Of a stretch of DNA of 64,000 nt, positions 1 through 8,356 are shown one piece after another; the first letter of the stretch is position 1, and every line of letters begins with the position of its first letter. Made by a program: the position numbers and the translations under genes. Source of the stretch: Bacteroides pyogenes (GTDB lineage Bacteria; Bacteroidota; Bacteroidia; Bacteroidales; Bacteroidaceae); the NCBI RefSeq assembly GCF_014196225.1, contig NZ_JACIDI010000016.1, positions 1 to 64,000 on the forward strand, given 5' to 3'. The notes beneath the pieces are model-generated. The model ran no database searches. It had not been told where the DNA came from and saw only the letters and a program-made list of their open reading frames with translations.

Positions 1-90
1 AGACTAGTGTCAAAGTTAGTTCACTGCAACTCTTCTTTTCAAATATACACTTATATTTTTATTGGGATATTTAATACTGCAAATGTAAAT

Positions 91-117
91 GTGTCGTAAT
101 AAGCGATGCACCCTCTT
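91..117. repeat. dispersed 27-bp repeat, copy 1
   Basis: This stretch matches 31694-31720 at 26 of 27 positions; the shared core is GTGTCGTAATAAGCGAT followed by CACCCTCTT. Here it sits just beyond the terminator of the TonB receptor gene. In the second copy it forms one side and the loop of a terminator-like hairpin. It is probably a dispersed terminator-type repeat. Confidence 0.6.
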
Positions 118-125
118 TGTGCATA

Positions 126-159
126 AAAAAAGAAGGTGCGATTTTTGACACACCTTCTT
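126..159 (-). terminator. terminator of the TonB receptor gene
   Basis: Arms AAGAAGGTG (130-138) and CACCTTCTT (151-159) form a perfect 9-bp stem. Read on the minus strand it is followed by a run of T (complement of the A-run at 125-130). It lies about 45 bases past the stop of the receptor gene. Confidence 0.8.
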
Positions 160-203
160 GTTGTTAGTTAAGCTCACGGCTTATTGAATGACATCGATTT
201 CCA

Positions 204-2801
204 TTAATAGCTGATCTTCACACCGGCGAAGAAACTCCGCGGCGCGCCCGGTCCGTAGATATAAGCGGAATCGCGGGAAGGACCTTTGTCGAAATCTTTC
301 TGATAGGAGTTGAACATGTTCTGAACACCGGCATAGGCTTGCAGGGTATAGACCTTATACAACGGGAAGTCGTAAGCCAGTTTGCATCCCATCTCGAAGA
401 ATGAAGGAGTTTTGAAAGTACGCGGGCCGTAAGTGGTTGCCGTCTGATCCTTACCGTGCTGCAGGCGATCGGCATGAATGGTAGCGGCGGGCTTGCCATC
501 GAACATGGTCAGCGAACCATCATCTTCGGTCGGTATTTCATGACCTACCAGCATATTGCCGGTGTAGTTGGCTGAAAGGGAAACGCTGAATCGTTTGACG
601 GGATTGACCGTAGCCACAAAATAGGAATATACGTTCGGCGTGCGATACATGCGGCGGGTGGTATAAGCGTCATCATCATTCCACTGGCGCTTCGTATCCC
701 AAAGGCTTTTTTGCACGGTAACTCCCGCCTGAAATTGGGCAAGGCTCAGGTAAGCGAGCTTTCCTTCGAGATTGGCTCCGTACACCTTCGCCCCGTCGGT
801 ATTGGTACGATACTTGCGGATAAACGCCTTTCCGTTTTCCACCGCGTTCTGTTGCAACGAGCCGAACGCATCGTTCAGCTTGGTATAGAATCCTTCGGCC
901 ATCAGGTTCAACTGCCATGCGCCGAAACGGTGGTACCAGTCTACCGAACCGCTGAAACTGTGTGACGTTTCTTCTTTCAGATTCGGGTCGAGCACGGAAA
1001 GGATGAGTTCGCCTCCGGCGTTGTCGACATGAAGGTCTTCATCGAATATCTGGGGAGCGCGAAAACCTTTGCTGTAACTTACACGCAGACTCAAATCTTT
1101 CACGGGGTTGAAGCGCAGATTGGCGCGAGGGCTTACAATGACATGCTTGATCATGGAATGCTTGTCGAAACGGGCTCCCACCAACAGGCTCAGCCAATCG
1201 TTCTTCCACTCGTTCTGCGCGAAAAGGCTTTTCACATGCACTTTCTGAGTGATGGGGGCCGGGCGGTAACCGCTGATATCATCGAGCTTATCTCGCGTAT
1301 ACTCCGCTCCCACCGTAAGCTGGGAAGGCATAAACAGCAATTTCGAAAAATCGTAAGAATACTGCGCACCCAACATATAGGTAAGTCCGTCGGTACGTCC
1401 GTACGACGCCATGCGTTTATCGAGCTCCAACCAATCTTCGTTTGTCAGCCCGTTGTGAATCTGCGGATTGAACTCCTCTTCAACCTTTTTGACGATATCT
1501 TCTTCGGATATGTCCGGTGTTTTCTTTTTCAAATCCGCGATGAATTTATCCTTGGCAGCCTCTACATTCTTTCTTCCTCCGTCGATGATGTCGGAAGCCA
1601 GTTTGTCGCTCCCTCCGTAGTAGCTTTTCCGGTTCACCTTCATAAACGAAGCGTAGGCATTAAAGTGATGCTTGCCGTCGGGGCTCATCAGGCTGTAATT
1701 CAGGCTTCCGATGTTGTTGGTGTGTTCCAGTTGTTCGGCAATGTGAGCGTTATGAGGTTCGTTCTTCAGAAGATCGCCTCCGCGACGGAATTCGTGAGTA
1801 TTATGAAACTCCGCCGTCACTTTCGAATAATCCGTCGGCTTGATGAAAGCGCGGAATCCCAAGGTGCGGCCGTCGAGCACCGGCATTTCGGTATACCCAT
1901 CGCCGTCACGGTCGTAACCGGAACGGTGGCGTGCCTGACCGAACAACGTGATTCCCATGCGGTTGTTATCCGTCAGGATGGAACCGTTGAAGTTGGTGGT
2001 ATTTTCGAATGTATTCAGTCCGCCCAATCCGCGAAGCTCGTGCGAAATGCTTGCCGAATTGCTCAACGGTTCTTTGGTAATAATGTTGATGGTTCCGGCA
2101 ATGGCGGAAGAACCGAACAAGGCGGAACCTCCGCCGCGCATCACCTCCACACGCTCGATCATGTTGGCGGGAATCTGTTCGAGACCGTATACGCCTGCCA
2201 ATGCGCTGAATACGGGGCGCGAATCGATCAATATCTGCGAATAAGGACCGTCCAGACCGTTGATGCGCACCTGACTGAATCCGCAATTCTGGCAATTGGT
2301 CTCCACGCGCACGCCCGGCTGGAACTTCAATCCCTGAGCCAAATCGGTAGACTGGGTGCGTTCGAAGAGCTTCATATCCAACACATTCACCAGCGTAGGC
2401 GCCAAGCGGCGTTTGGTTTCGTTACGGTTGGCGGAAACCACTACTCCATCCAATGCCACGGCATCCTCTTCGATCTCGAAATCTTCTTCGAGGGTTTTGC
2501 CTTTTTTCAAGGTGACATTTCGGGTTACCGTCTTATAACCAATGGAACTTACTTCGAGCACGAAATTGCCTTCGGGCAGATTCTTCAGGAAGTAGTGCCC
2601 GGTGGCGTCGGTCACCGTTCCGATAGTGGTACCTTTCAACGTTACGGTAATATAAGGCAAGTGTTCTTTTGTATTTTTATCCAACACATGTCCGACAATA
2701 TTAGCATCGGACTTTTTCAACTCCGGGTATTCCGGATGATTTGCCATTGCCTGCGTCAAAGCACAGCAAAGGCTAACGAGAATCATGATATATTTTTTCA
2801 T
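204..2801 (-). CDS. TonB-dependent outer-membrane receptor
   Basis: An 865-residue outer-membrane receptor that imports a ligand using TonB energy. Residues 1-20 are a signal peptide. About 35-115 is a carboxypeptidase-regulatory-like beta-sandwich, 130-245 the plug domain (SALFGSSAIAGTINIIT), and the rest a 22-strand-type barrel ending in a typical aromatic C-terminus (FFAGVKISY). Extracellular-loop segments around residues 340-365 are His-rich (HNTHEF, HNAHIAEQLEH), which may suggest a metal or metal-complex ligand; that is inference. It differs from SusC proteins in its shorter length and in having no SusD partner. It is probably co-transcribed with the small His-rich membrane protein upstream, 132 bases away. 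Colicin-I- or HmuR-like siderophore or heme receptors are alternatives. The receptor class is certain, the substrate is not. Confidence 0.93.
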   Translation of the reverse strand: MKKYIMILVSLCCALTQAMANHPEYPELKKSDANIVGHVLDKNTKEHLPYITVTLKGTTIGTVTDATGHYFLKNLPEGNFVLEVSSIGYKTVTRNVTLKKGKTLEEDFEIEEDAVALDGVVVSANRNETKRRLAPTLVNVLDMKLFERTQSTDLAQGLKFQPGVRVETNCQNCGFSQVRINGLDGPYSQILIDSRPVFSALAGVYGLEQIPANMIERVEVMRGGGSALFGSSAIAGTINIITKEPLSNSASISHELRGLGGLNTFENTTNFNGSILTDNNRMGITLFGQARHRSGYDRDGDGYTEMPVLDGRTLGFRAFIKPTDYSKVTAEFHNTHEFRRGGDLLKNEPHNAHIAEQLEHTNNIGSLNYSLMSPDGKHHFNAYASFMKVNRKSYYGGSDKLASDIIDGGRKNVEAAKDKFIADLKKKTPDISEEDIVKKVEEEFNPQIHNGLTNEDWLELDKRMASYGRTDGLTYMLGAQYSYDFSKLLFMPSQLTVGAEYTRDKLDDISGYRPAPITQKVHVKSLFAQNEWKNDWLSLLVGARFDKHSMIKHVIVSPRANLRFNPVKDLSLRVSYSKGFRAPQIFDEDLHVDNAGGELILSVLDPNLKEETSHSFSGSVDWYHRFGAWQLNLMAEGFYTKLNDAFGSLQQNAVENGKAFIRKYRTNTDGAKVYGANLEGKLAYLSLAQFQAGVTVQKSLWDTKRQWNDDDAYTTRRMYRTPNVYSYFVATVNPVKRFSVSLSANYTGNMLVGHEIPTEDDGSLTMFDGKPAATIHADRLQHGKDQTATTYGPRTFKTPSFFEMGCKLAYDFPLYKVYTLQAYAGVQNMFNSYQKDFDKGPSRDSAYIYGPGAPRSFFAGVKISY

Positions 2802-2933
2802 TTTCGTCAGTTTGTTTTTTTATTTATATGAGAATCGAGGTGCCGAACCACCGGACACGAAGCACGGAACACGCGACACGCGGAAAAGTCCGGAATAAGG
2901 TATATATCCGGATACGGCAAACAGCAAAGCGGC

Positions 2934-3275
2934 TTAACGCATGGGAGGAGCCCTTAGAGAGACAATGCCTTGGCAAGCGCTACGGAAAGCCCTATGCCAG
3001 GGACGCATGAAAAGGATGTGTAATAGAAATAAAACAACGGCGGTAAGTAAAGGAGTCAATCCGAAGTCGGTAGTAAGCAAATGATTCAACAGATGAATCA
3101 GTTGGAACTCGACCGTGGTATGAGTATGCCCGCCGTCTTTCTTAAAAGGATGAGAGTGAACGATGGTAACCCTGTCGACTACGTGGGAGTGCATAAACAA
3201 AGTGATACCTGCCATGTACGAGGTAAACAGTACAGGCAGAAACCACTTCAATATATGTTTATGCAATTGATTCAT
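2934..3275 (-). CDS. small His-rich membrane protein
   Basis: A 113-residue protein of unknown function with two hydrophobic segments (about 8-28 and 70-90). Between them is a His-rich stretch containing HSH, HSHPF and GGHTHT. The ATG at 3275 is preferred because a -7 promoter element (3292-3299) places the transcript start near 3285, on top of the alternative GTG start at 3287. It lies immediately upstream of the TonB receptor on the same strand, so the two probably form one operon. The His motifs suggest metal binding in the periplasm, but no family function is known to me. Confidence 0.75.
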   Translation of the reverse strand: MNQLHKHILKWFLPVLFTSYMAGITLFMHSHVVDRVTIVHSHPFKKDGGHTHTTVEFQLIHLLNHLLTTDFGLTPLLTAVVLFLLHILFMRPWHRAFRSACQGIVSLRAPPMR

Positions 3276-3291
3276 CGTTCGATTCACGCGG

Positions 3292-3299
3292 CAAAAGTA
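3292..3299 (-). promoter_or_regulatory. -7 element, His-rich protein/TonB receptor operon
   Basis: CAAAAGTA on the plus strand reads TACTTTTG on the minus strand, matching the Bacteroides TAnnTTTG element. No clear -33 TTTG is seen. It supports the ATG start at 3275. Confidence 0.55.
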
Positions 3300-3352
3300 C
3301 GAAAAATACCAATACCGCCCAATCCCTATTTATAATGATTCGTTGTCGGGCG

Positions 3353-4951
3353 CTATACCACCGCTGTGGCAATCATCTGAATAAACAGGATAAGGAATAC
3401 CATGGCGATGGGATAAACCGTGGCGTATGCCACACTGGGGATGTTGCTGTCGACCATCGAATCGGCGGCGGCAAGACCGGGCGTGCTGGTCATCCCTCCG
3501 GTAATCGTGCCCAACAAATCGAGAATATTGATTTTGAATACCAAACGCCCAACCAATACTGCCGCCAACATGGGAACCAACGTAATGGCAGCTCCCACGC
3601 CGAAAAGCAGCAGCCCGCTTTCCTGAAACGTAGATACCAGATTCTTTCCGGCGGATGTACCCACTTCGGCAAGGAAAAGCAGGAGTCCCAACTGGCGCAA
3701 CAATTGATTGGCAGGACCGGACATCGACCACAGTACAGGGCCGGTCTTACCCACGGCACTCAGCAAAAGGGCCGTCATCAGCACGCCGCCCGTCAATCCG
3801 GGAGAAAAAGAAAGCCCGCCGGGGAAAGAAATATTCAGCTTGCCCAACAATACTCCCAGCACAATCCCGATTGCAATGGGAAAGAAGTCGGTATCGGACA
3901 GCTGTTTCGCGTTGTTTCCCAGAAGCCCCGCCACACTTTTAATTCCCTCTTTCTCGCCCACCACCGTCAGCTTATCGCCGAATTTCAAAGCGAGTTCGGG
4001 CGACGGTGAGAGGTCGATACCGCTTCGGCGAACACGGGTCACCGTACAACCGAAGTTTCTTTGCAGGTTCAAATCGCCCAACTGCTTGTTGATCATATCT
4101 TTTTTAGTAAGCAACAACGATTCGATTTCCTGCGTCCGATCCAAAGGGAGCTTTCCTTCTTCACGCTCGCCGACCAAAACAGCCAACTGACTGAGTGACT
4201 CTTCACTCCCCACTCCTTGTATATAGTCGTTTTCACGAAGAATGGTAGCAGCTTTGGGAATAATAATCTCATCGCCATGTTTCAGGCGGGATATGACTGC
4301 CCCCGTCATGCCGCGCACGTTGATTTGCGCCAGACTTCGGTTGAATACCGCCGTATTCGTAACCCGATATACACAAGTTCTCAACTCCGGATACTGCCCG
4401 CGACGTTCTATCTCAAGACGGCGGGCTTCCTGATCGAGGTCGATCCGCATAATCTTAGGCAAGAGCTTCACAAAAAGAATAACGCCGATGACACCGAACG
4501 GATAGGCGATACCGTAAGCAATCGAAGCCAGCGGAGAGTTGGTGCTGTCGATAGCCACGGCCAAACCGGGAGTACTGGTCAGAGCTCCTGCAATCAATCC
4601 CACCACGCTTGGGGTATCGATGTTGAAAGCATATTTCAGCCCGACCGCCGTAAGGCAGGCGGAAGCAATGATGAGCACCGTGATAATGATCAGCGTCTTC
4701 CCCTTGCTGCGAAAAGAATCGAAAAAACCGGGCCCTGCCTGTATGCCGATAGTAAAGATGAAGAGAACCAGTCCGAAATTCCCTAACTCTTTAGGAATAA
4801 TCACTCCAAAATGGCCGAAAAGCAGCGCAATGAAAATAACAGCCGATACGTCGAGAGAAAGGCCTTTGATTTTAATTCTTCCCAACATAAAGCCTAACGC
4901 CACAATCAGAAAGAGCGAGAAATAAGAAAAGTTCAATAGATCCGTAAACAT
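3353..4951 (-). CDS. AspT/YidE-family membrane transporter
   Basis: A 532-residue inner-membrane protein. Two hydrophobic halves (about 1-170 and 370-532) each carry a glycine-rich repeat of the aspartate:alanine exchanger family (GALTSTPGLAVAIDS and GGMTSTPGLAAADSM). Between them are two TrkA-C-like regulatory modules (about 195-280 and 285-365). Family members are putative anion or amino-acid exchangers; the substrate here is unknown. A longer version would start with TTG at 4984, but a -7 promoter element at 4982-4989 overlaps that codon, so the ATG at 4951 is chosen. It appears to be a single-gene unit, separated from the CDF transporter gene by about 160 bases. Confidence 0.9.
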   Translation of the reverse strand: MFTDLLNFSYFSLFLIVALGFMLGRIKIKGLSLDVSAVIFIALLFGHFGVIIPKELGNFGLVLFIFTIGIQAGPGFFDSFRSKGKTLIIITVLIIASACLTAVGLKYAFNIDTPSVVGLIAGALTSTPGLAVAIDSTNSPLASIAYGIAYPFGVIGVILFVKLLPKIMRIDLDQEARRLEIERRGQYPELRTCVYRVTNTAVFNRSLAQINVRGMTGAVISRLKHGDEIIIPKAATILRENDYIQGVGSEESLSQLAVLVGEREEGKLPLDRTQEIESLLLTKKDMINKQLGDLNLQRNFGCTVTRVRRSGIDLSPSPELALKFGDKLTVVGEKEGIKSVAGLLGNNAKQLSDTDFFPIAIGIVLGVLLGKLNISFPGGLSFSPGLTGGVLMTALLLSAVGKTGPVLWSMSGPANQLLRQLGLLLFLAEVGTSAGKNLVSTFQESGLLLFGVGAAITLVPMLAAVLVGRLVFKINILDLLGTITGGMTSTPGLAAADSMVDSNIPSVAYATVYPIAMVFLILFIQMIATAVV

Positions 4952-4981
4952 ACAAAGATAAAGATTAGTAAATTTGCAGGG

Positions 4982-4989
4982 CAAAGGTA
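4982..4989 (-). promoter_or_regulatory. -7 element of the AspT-family gene
   Basis: CAAAGGTA on the plus strand is TACCTTTG on the minus strand, a match to TAnnTTTG. It predicts a transcript start near 4976 and a leader of about 25 bases to the ATG at 4951. Confidence 0.6.
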
Positions 4990-5114
4990 CAAAAAAAGTC
5001 TACAGAAAGACTTCACTCGACGGATTTTTATTTTCATCCGCCAGAGCTTCCCACCCGTTTACTCCGGCGACTCAAAGACTGTTTGCGGCAAGCGGAGCAA
5101 CAACCGGCACCGAT

Positions 5115-6026
5115 CTACAAACAAGTGTCTGCAGAATCACACAAACAACCTTTACATTCCACCTCCAGCGTCACATGATGTATCCCTTCCTCTTCGAGTC
5201 GGTGCTTCAGCCGGTGCTTCACCTCTTCCATCCGCCTCACATCGTCGATCACCACATGCACCGTAAGTGCGGTTTCGGTAGTGCTTAACGCCCAGATATG
5301 CAAATGATGGCAATCCGCCACTCCCGGCGTTTCCAAAATTGTTTGCTTCACCTTCCCGGAGTCGATACCCACGGGAACACCGTCCAACGACAGACGAAGG
5401 CTGTCGTGCAGCAATCTCCAAGTGGAAACTATGATCACAACAGCTATCAGCATCCCGATGACGGGGTCGACAATGTACCAGCCCGTATACATGATGATAA
5501 AGCCCGAAACCACCACGCCGACAGAAACCAGTGTATCCGCCGCCATGTGCAGGTAAGCCCCTTTTACGTTCAGGTCTTTATCTTTATCTTTCATAAACAG
5601 CCAGGCGGTAAGAGCATTGATCACGACTCCCGCACCCGCCGTCCAGACAATCGCCGATCCGGCTACGGGAGCGGGATGAATGAGTTTTTCCACACTCTCC
5701 GCAATGATGACGCCCACCGCTACCAGCAGAATAACGGCATTCAGCAGCGAAACCAGCACCGTACTTTTCCGGTAGCCGTATGTGTAGCGGCTGTTGGGGC
5801 GCACCTTCTCCAGACGGAAAGCCAGCATGGCCAGCACGAGGCTCGCCACATCGCCCAGATTGTGCCCCGCATCGGAAAGCAAACCCAGCGAATTGTAGTA
5901 AAATCCGGCCCCGAACTCGACAACCACAAAGGAAAGGTTGAGAACAATACCGGTGATAAAAGCCTTGTTGAGCGAAGTCAGACGGTGGTTGTGCTCGTGA
6001 TGATGATGGTGATGATGTGAATCCAT
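5115..6026 (-). CDS. cation diffusion facilitator (CzcD-like)
   Basis: A 303-residue inner-membrane metal/proton antiporter that exports divalent metals such as zinc. The N-terminus is a run of seven histidines followed by EHNH, a likely metal-binding tail. Six transmembrane helices span about 20-215. The transport-site signatures are SDAGHNLGD in helix 2 and HMAADTLVS in helix 5. A cytoplasmic C-terminal domain (about 215-303) contains HHLHIWALS, as in CzcD/ZitB proteins. The protein ends in a Cys-rich tail (CKGCLCDSADTC), which is less usual and may add a metal site. A promoter element lies at 6079-6086. Zn is the most likely main substrate by family. Confidence 0.93.
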   Translation of the reverse strand: MDSHHHHHHHEHNHRLTSLNKAFITGIVLNLSFVVVEFGAGFYYNSLGLLSDAGHNLGDVASLVLAMLAFRLEKVRPNSRYTYGYRKSTVLVSLLNAVILLVAVGVIIAESVEKLIHPAPVAGSAIVWTAGAGVVINALTAWLFMKDKDKDLNVKGAYLHMAADTLVSVGVVVSGFIIMYTGWYIVDPVIGMLIAVVIIVSTWRLLHDSLRLSLDGVPVGIDSGKVKQTILETPGVADCHHLHIWALSTTETALTVHVVIDDVRRMEEVKHRLKHRLEEEGIHHVTLEVECKGCLCDSADTCL

Positions 6027-6078
6027 ATATCCCAGAAAATAAATACTTACTTTAAGTCCGTTTCTTTTGTTTCACCCA

Positions 6079-6086
6079 CAAAGGTA
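6079..6086 (-). promoter_or_regulatory. -7 element of the CDF gene
   Basis: CAAAGGTA on the plus strand is TACCTTTG on the minus strand, matching TAnnTTTG, about 53 bases upstream of the ATG. Confidence 0.5.
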
Positions 6087-6262
6087 GCGCAAACCATCGT
6101 ACGAGGCAATACCTATTTCTACTTATTTTCATCTTGTCATCCATGCTTGCTATCCCTACTCAGGTGCATTAAAACGTCCGGCAACAATCATCGCGACGTT
6201 TGAAAAAACACGGTGCGCCTTTTAAAAAAAGCCCGTCGTGTTTGTATTCAAAGCCCGCCGCC

Positions 6263-6294
6263 TTTTTTTCAAAGCCCGCGGGCTTTGAAAAAAA
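6263..6294. repeat. 32-bp perfect palindrome
   Basis: The sequence is self-complementary with its centre between 6278 and 6279: seven T, then CAAAGCCCGCGGGCTTTG, then seven A. The GC-rich core with T/A tails suits a terminator in both directions, though a hairpin would have to open a few central bases as loop. Confidence 0.8.
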
Positions 6295-6296
6295 AC

Positions 6297-6333
6297 AAGC
6301 CATCGGAAATGAATCGCTTCATTCCAATGGCTT
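6297..6333 (-). terminator. terminator of the kdgK-eda unit
   Basis: Arms AAGCCAT (6297-6303) and ATGGCTT (6327-6333) extend inward through GGAAATGAA/TTCATTCC. On the minus strand the stem is followed by a T-run (complement of 6288-6295). It lies 49 bases past the aldolase stop. Confidence 0.75.
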
Positions 6334-6381
6334 ATCCCCTTTAAACACCTTTAAACAAAAATGAAATATGCCTATTGCTAA

Positions 6382-7050
6382 CTAACCCCGGGCTTCGGCA
6401 ATATAACCCAGCGCTTCTTTACATTTATCGGTTACATACGTCCAATCTTCCGCAGCTACTTTGTCTTTCGGGAACAGTTTGGAGCCCATGCCTACGCAGA
6501 ATACTCCGGCTTTTACCCAAGCGGTCAGGTTTTCTCTGGTAGGTTCCACCCCACCCGTCACCATCAGCTTAGACCAAGGCATCGGCGCCATCAGCCCTTT
6601 CACAAAGTTTGTTCCGTACACATCGCCCGGAAATACTTTGCAAAGGTCGCAGCCCGTTTCCTGCGCGAAGCCTACTTCGGATACAGATCCGCAACCCGGA
6701 GCGTAAGCCACCGCACGCCGGTTGCAAACTTTTGCAATCTCGGGATTGAACAGCGGGCCTACCACGAAGTTAGCCCCCAATTGCAAATACATGGCGGCAG
6801 TGGCGGGATCTACAATCGAACCGATCCCCATTGCCATCTCGGGACACTCTTTAGCTGCGAATTTCACAATCTCCGCAAAAACTTCCTGCGCGAAATCGCC
6901 GCGGTTGGTAAATTCGAAAGCGCGCACGCCGCCTTCATAGCAAGCCTTTACCACTTTCTTCGCCACTTCCGCATCTTTATGATAGAATACAGGAACCATA
7001 CCTGTAGAGCCGATCTTACTCATCACGGCCATTTTATCGAATTTTGCCAT
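6382..7050 (-). CDS. eda: KDPG/KHG aldolase
   Basis: A 222-residue cytoplasmic class I aldolase that splits 2-keto-3-deoxy-6-phosphogluconate into pyruvate and glyceraldehyde-3-phosphate, and may also act on 4-hydroxy-2-oxoglutarate. The Schiff-base lysine is K138 in [10 protein letters not shown], and the acid/base glutamate is E46 in FEFTNRG. The glycine-rich phosphate-binding strand MVTGGVEPT also fits. It lies 29 bases downstream of the KDG kinase gene on the same strand, so the pair performs the last two steps of uronate breakdown: KDG to KDPG to central metabolites. Confidence 0.95.
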   Translation of the reverse strand: MAKFDKMAVMSKIGSTGMVPVFYHKDAEVAKKVVKACYEGGVRAFEFTNRGDFAQEVFAEIVKFAAKECPEMAMGIGSIVDPATAAMYLQLGANFVVGPLFNPEIAKVCNRRAVAYAPGCGSVSEVGFAQETGCDLCKVFPGDVYGTNFVKGLMAPMPWSKLMVTGGVEPTRENLTAWVKAGVFCVGMGSKLFPKDKVAAEDWTYVTDKCKEALGYIAEARG

Positions 7051-7079
7051 TTTAGTCTGTTTACTGTTTAATGATTCAT

Positions 7080-8105
7080 TTATCTCTGTACGCGTCCGCT
7101 CGCGTCTCCGCCTGCCAAGGCTTCCACCTCTTCGGCAGACACAAGGTTGAAGTCGCCGTTCACCGTATGCTTCAAAGCGGATGCGGCAACCGCAAATTCA
7201 AGCGCTTCGCTCTGGTTCGGTTTAGTCAGCAAACCGTGTATAATGCCGCCTGAGAAAGAGTCTCCCCCGCCTACACGGTCGATAATGGGATCGATATCGT
7301 AACGTTTCGAGGTATAGAATTCCTTTCCGTCGTAAATCATCGCTTTCCATCCGTTGCGAGTGGCCGAGAAAGATTCGCGGAGTGTGGAAATCACATATTT
7401 GAAACCGAATTCTTCCATCATCTGACGGAAAATTCCCTTATAGCCTTCGGCATCCGTATGTCCGGCTTCCACGTCGGCATCGGGCTTAAAGCCCAGACAA
7501 AGCTCGGCATCTTCTTCGTTGCCGATACATACATCTACGTATTTCATCAAAGGCTTCATCACAGATTGGGCTTTTTCTTTCGTCCAGAGTTTCTTACGGA
7601 AGTTCAAATCGACAGACACAGTCACGCCGTTACGCTTCGCCGCTTCGCAGGCCAGACGGGTAAGTTCGGCAGCTTTGTCGGAGATAGCCGGAGTAATGCC
7701 CGACCAGTGAAACCAGTCTGCTCCCTGCATGATTGCGTCGAAGTCGAAATCGGCGGCATCCGCCTCAGCGATAGCCGAATGAGCACGGTCGTAAATCACC
7801 TTGCTCGGACGCATGGAAGCTCCGGTTTCCAGATAATAAATCCCCACACGGTCGCCGCCGCGGGCTATAAAGTCCGTCTTCACGCCATATTTCCTCAAGG
7901 CATTCACGGCAGACTGACCGATCTCATGTTTCGGCAATTTGGTTACAAAATAAGCCTCGTGTCCGTAGTTAGCGCAACTCACCGCAACGTTTGCCTCTCC
8001 TCCGCCATATACCACGTCAAAAGAGTCTGATTGAACAAAGCGGGTATTGCCCGGAGTTGATAATCTAAGCATGATCTCGCCTAATGTAACGACTTTCTTT
8101 CCCAT
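7080..8105 (-). CDS. kdgK: 2-keto-3-deoxygluconate kinase (PfkB family)
   Basis: A 341-residue cytoplasmic sugar kinase that phosphorylates 2-keto-3-deoxygluconate to KDPG. It has the PfkB N-terminal substrate-binding region ([18 protein letters not shown]) and the C-terminal ATP/anion-hole signature [12 protein letters not shown] with the catalytic aspartate. The ATG at 8105 gives the canonical start [16 protein letters not shown]; an in-frame ATG at 8141 would add 12 residues that do not look like family sequence. It is first in an operon with eda. A consensus promoter lies at 8249-8278 and an operator-like site overlaps it. Specificity for KDG is inferred from the eda partner. Confidence 0.93.
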   Translation of the reverse strand: MGKKVVTLGEIMLRLSTPGNTRFVQSDSFDVVYGGGEANVAVSCANYGHEAYFVTKLPKHEIGQSAVNALRKYGVKTDFIARGGDRVGIYYLETGASMRPSKVIYDRAHSAIAEADAADFDFDAIMQGADWFHWSGITPAISDKAAELTRLACEAAKRNGVTVSVDLNFRKKLWTKEKAQSVMKPLMKYVDVCIGNEEDAELCLGFKPDADVEAGHTDAEGYKGIFRQMMEEFGFKYVISTLRESFSATRNGWKAMIYDGKEFYTSKRYDIDPIIDRVGGGDSFSGGIIHGLLTKPNQSEALEFAVAASALKHTVNGDFNLVSAEEVEALAGGDASGRVQR

Positions 8106-8235
8106 AATCTTATATTTAAATTCTTTAGTTGTTTGATACAATAAACTTTTAAATTATAATCTTTTCGATATTTATGCACATAATACACTGAATAAAAGAT
8201 AATTAATATCATACACCATTCAGGAGTCAACCAAT

Positions 8236-8252
8236 TCGTGTGCGAGCACAAA
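8236..8252. promoter_or_regulatory. putative LacI-type operator O1
   Basis: TCGTGTGCGAGCACAAA is an imperfect dyad that matches the O2 site at 8318-8334 at 13 of 17 positions. It overlaps the -7 element and start region of the kdgK promoter, a position suited to repression. Confidence 0.6.
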
Positions 8253-8278
8253 GATACAACTATTTTCGTAATTACAAA
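8249..8278 (-). promoter_or_regulatory. kdgK-eda promoter
   Basis: On the minus strand TTTG (8275-8278) and TATCTTTG (8249-8256) are separated by 18 bases, close to the Bacteroides -33/-7 consensus. The predicted leader to the kdgK ATG is about 138 bases. Confidence 0.7.
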
Positions 8279-8286
8279 AGTTGTTA

Positions 8287-8294
8287 TATATTTG
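8287..8294 (+). promoter_or_regulatory. -7 element of the LacI-type regulator gene
   Basis: TATATTTG matches TAnnTTTG. The predicted start, near 8301, lies just upstream of the O2 operator, consistent with autoregulation. Confidence 0.55.
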
Positions 8295-8317
8295 TGTCGA
8301 AAATATTAAGATTATCA

Positions 8318-8334
8318 TTGTGTCCGTACACAAA
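8318..8334. promoter_or_regulatory. putative LacI-type operator O2
   Basis: TTGTGTCCGTACACAAA has perfect 6-bp arms TTGTGT/ACACAA around CCGT. It lies between the regulator's promoter and its ATG at 8357. Confidence 0.65.
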
Positions 8335-8356
8335 TAAGAAATCGAAATGAACAATC

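Larger units (their letters stand above)
6087..6381. other. intergenic gap with stacked palindromes
   Basis: No gene is seen between the CDF promoter and the aldolase gene. The gap holds three copies of an AAAGCCCG motif (around 6230, 6250 and 6271), a 32-bp perfect palindrome and the aldolase terminator, listed separately. Confidence 0.6.

Noticed and set aside
1029-2831. A 600-codon open frame opposite the TonB receptor gene
   Set aside because: The opposite strand has a complete signal peptide, plug and barrel; this frame has no domain logic and is a codon-bias shadow.
3353-4984. The longer TTG start for the AspT-family transporter
   Set aside because: A -7 promoter element overlaps that codon, so the transcript starts downstream of it.
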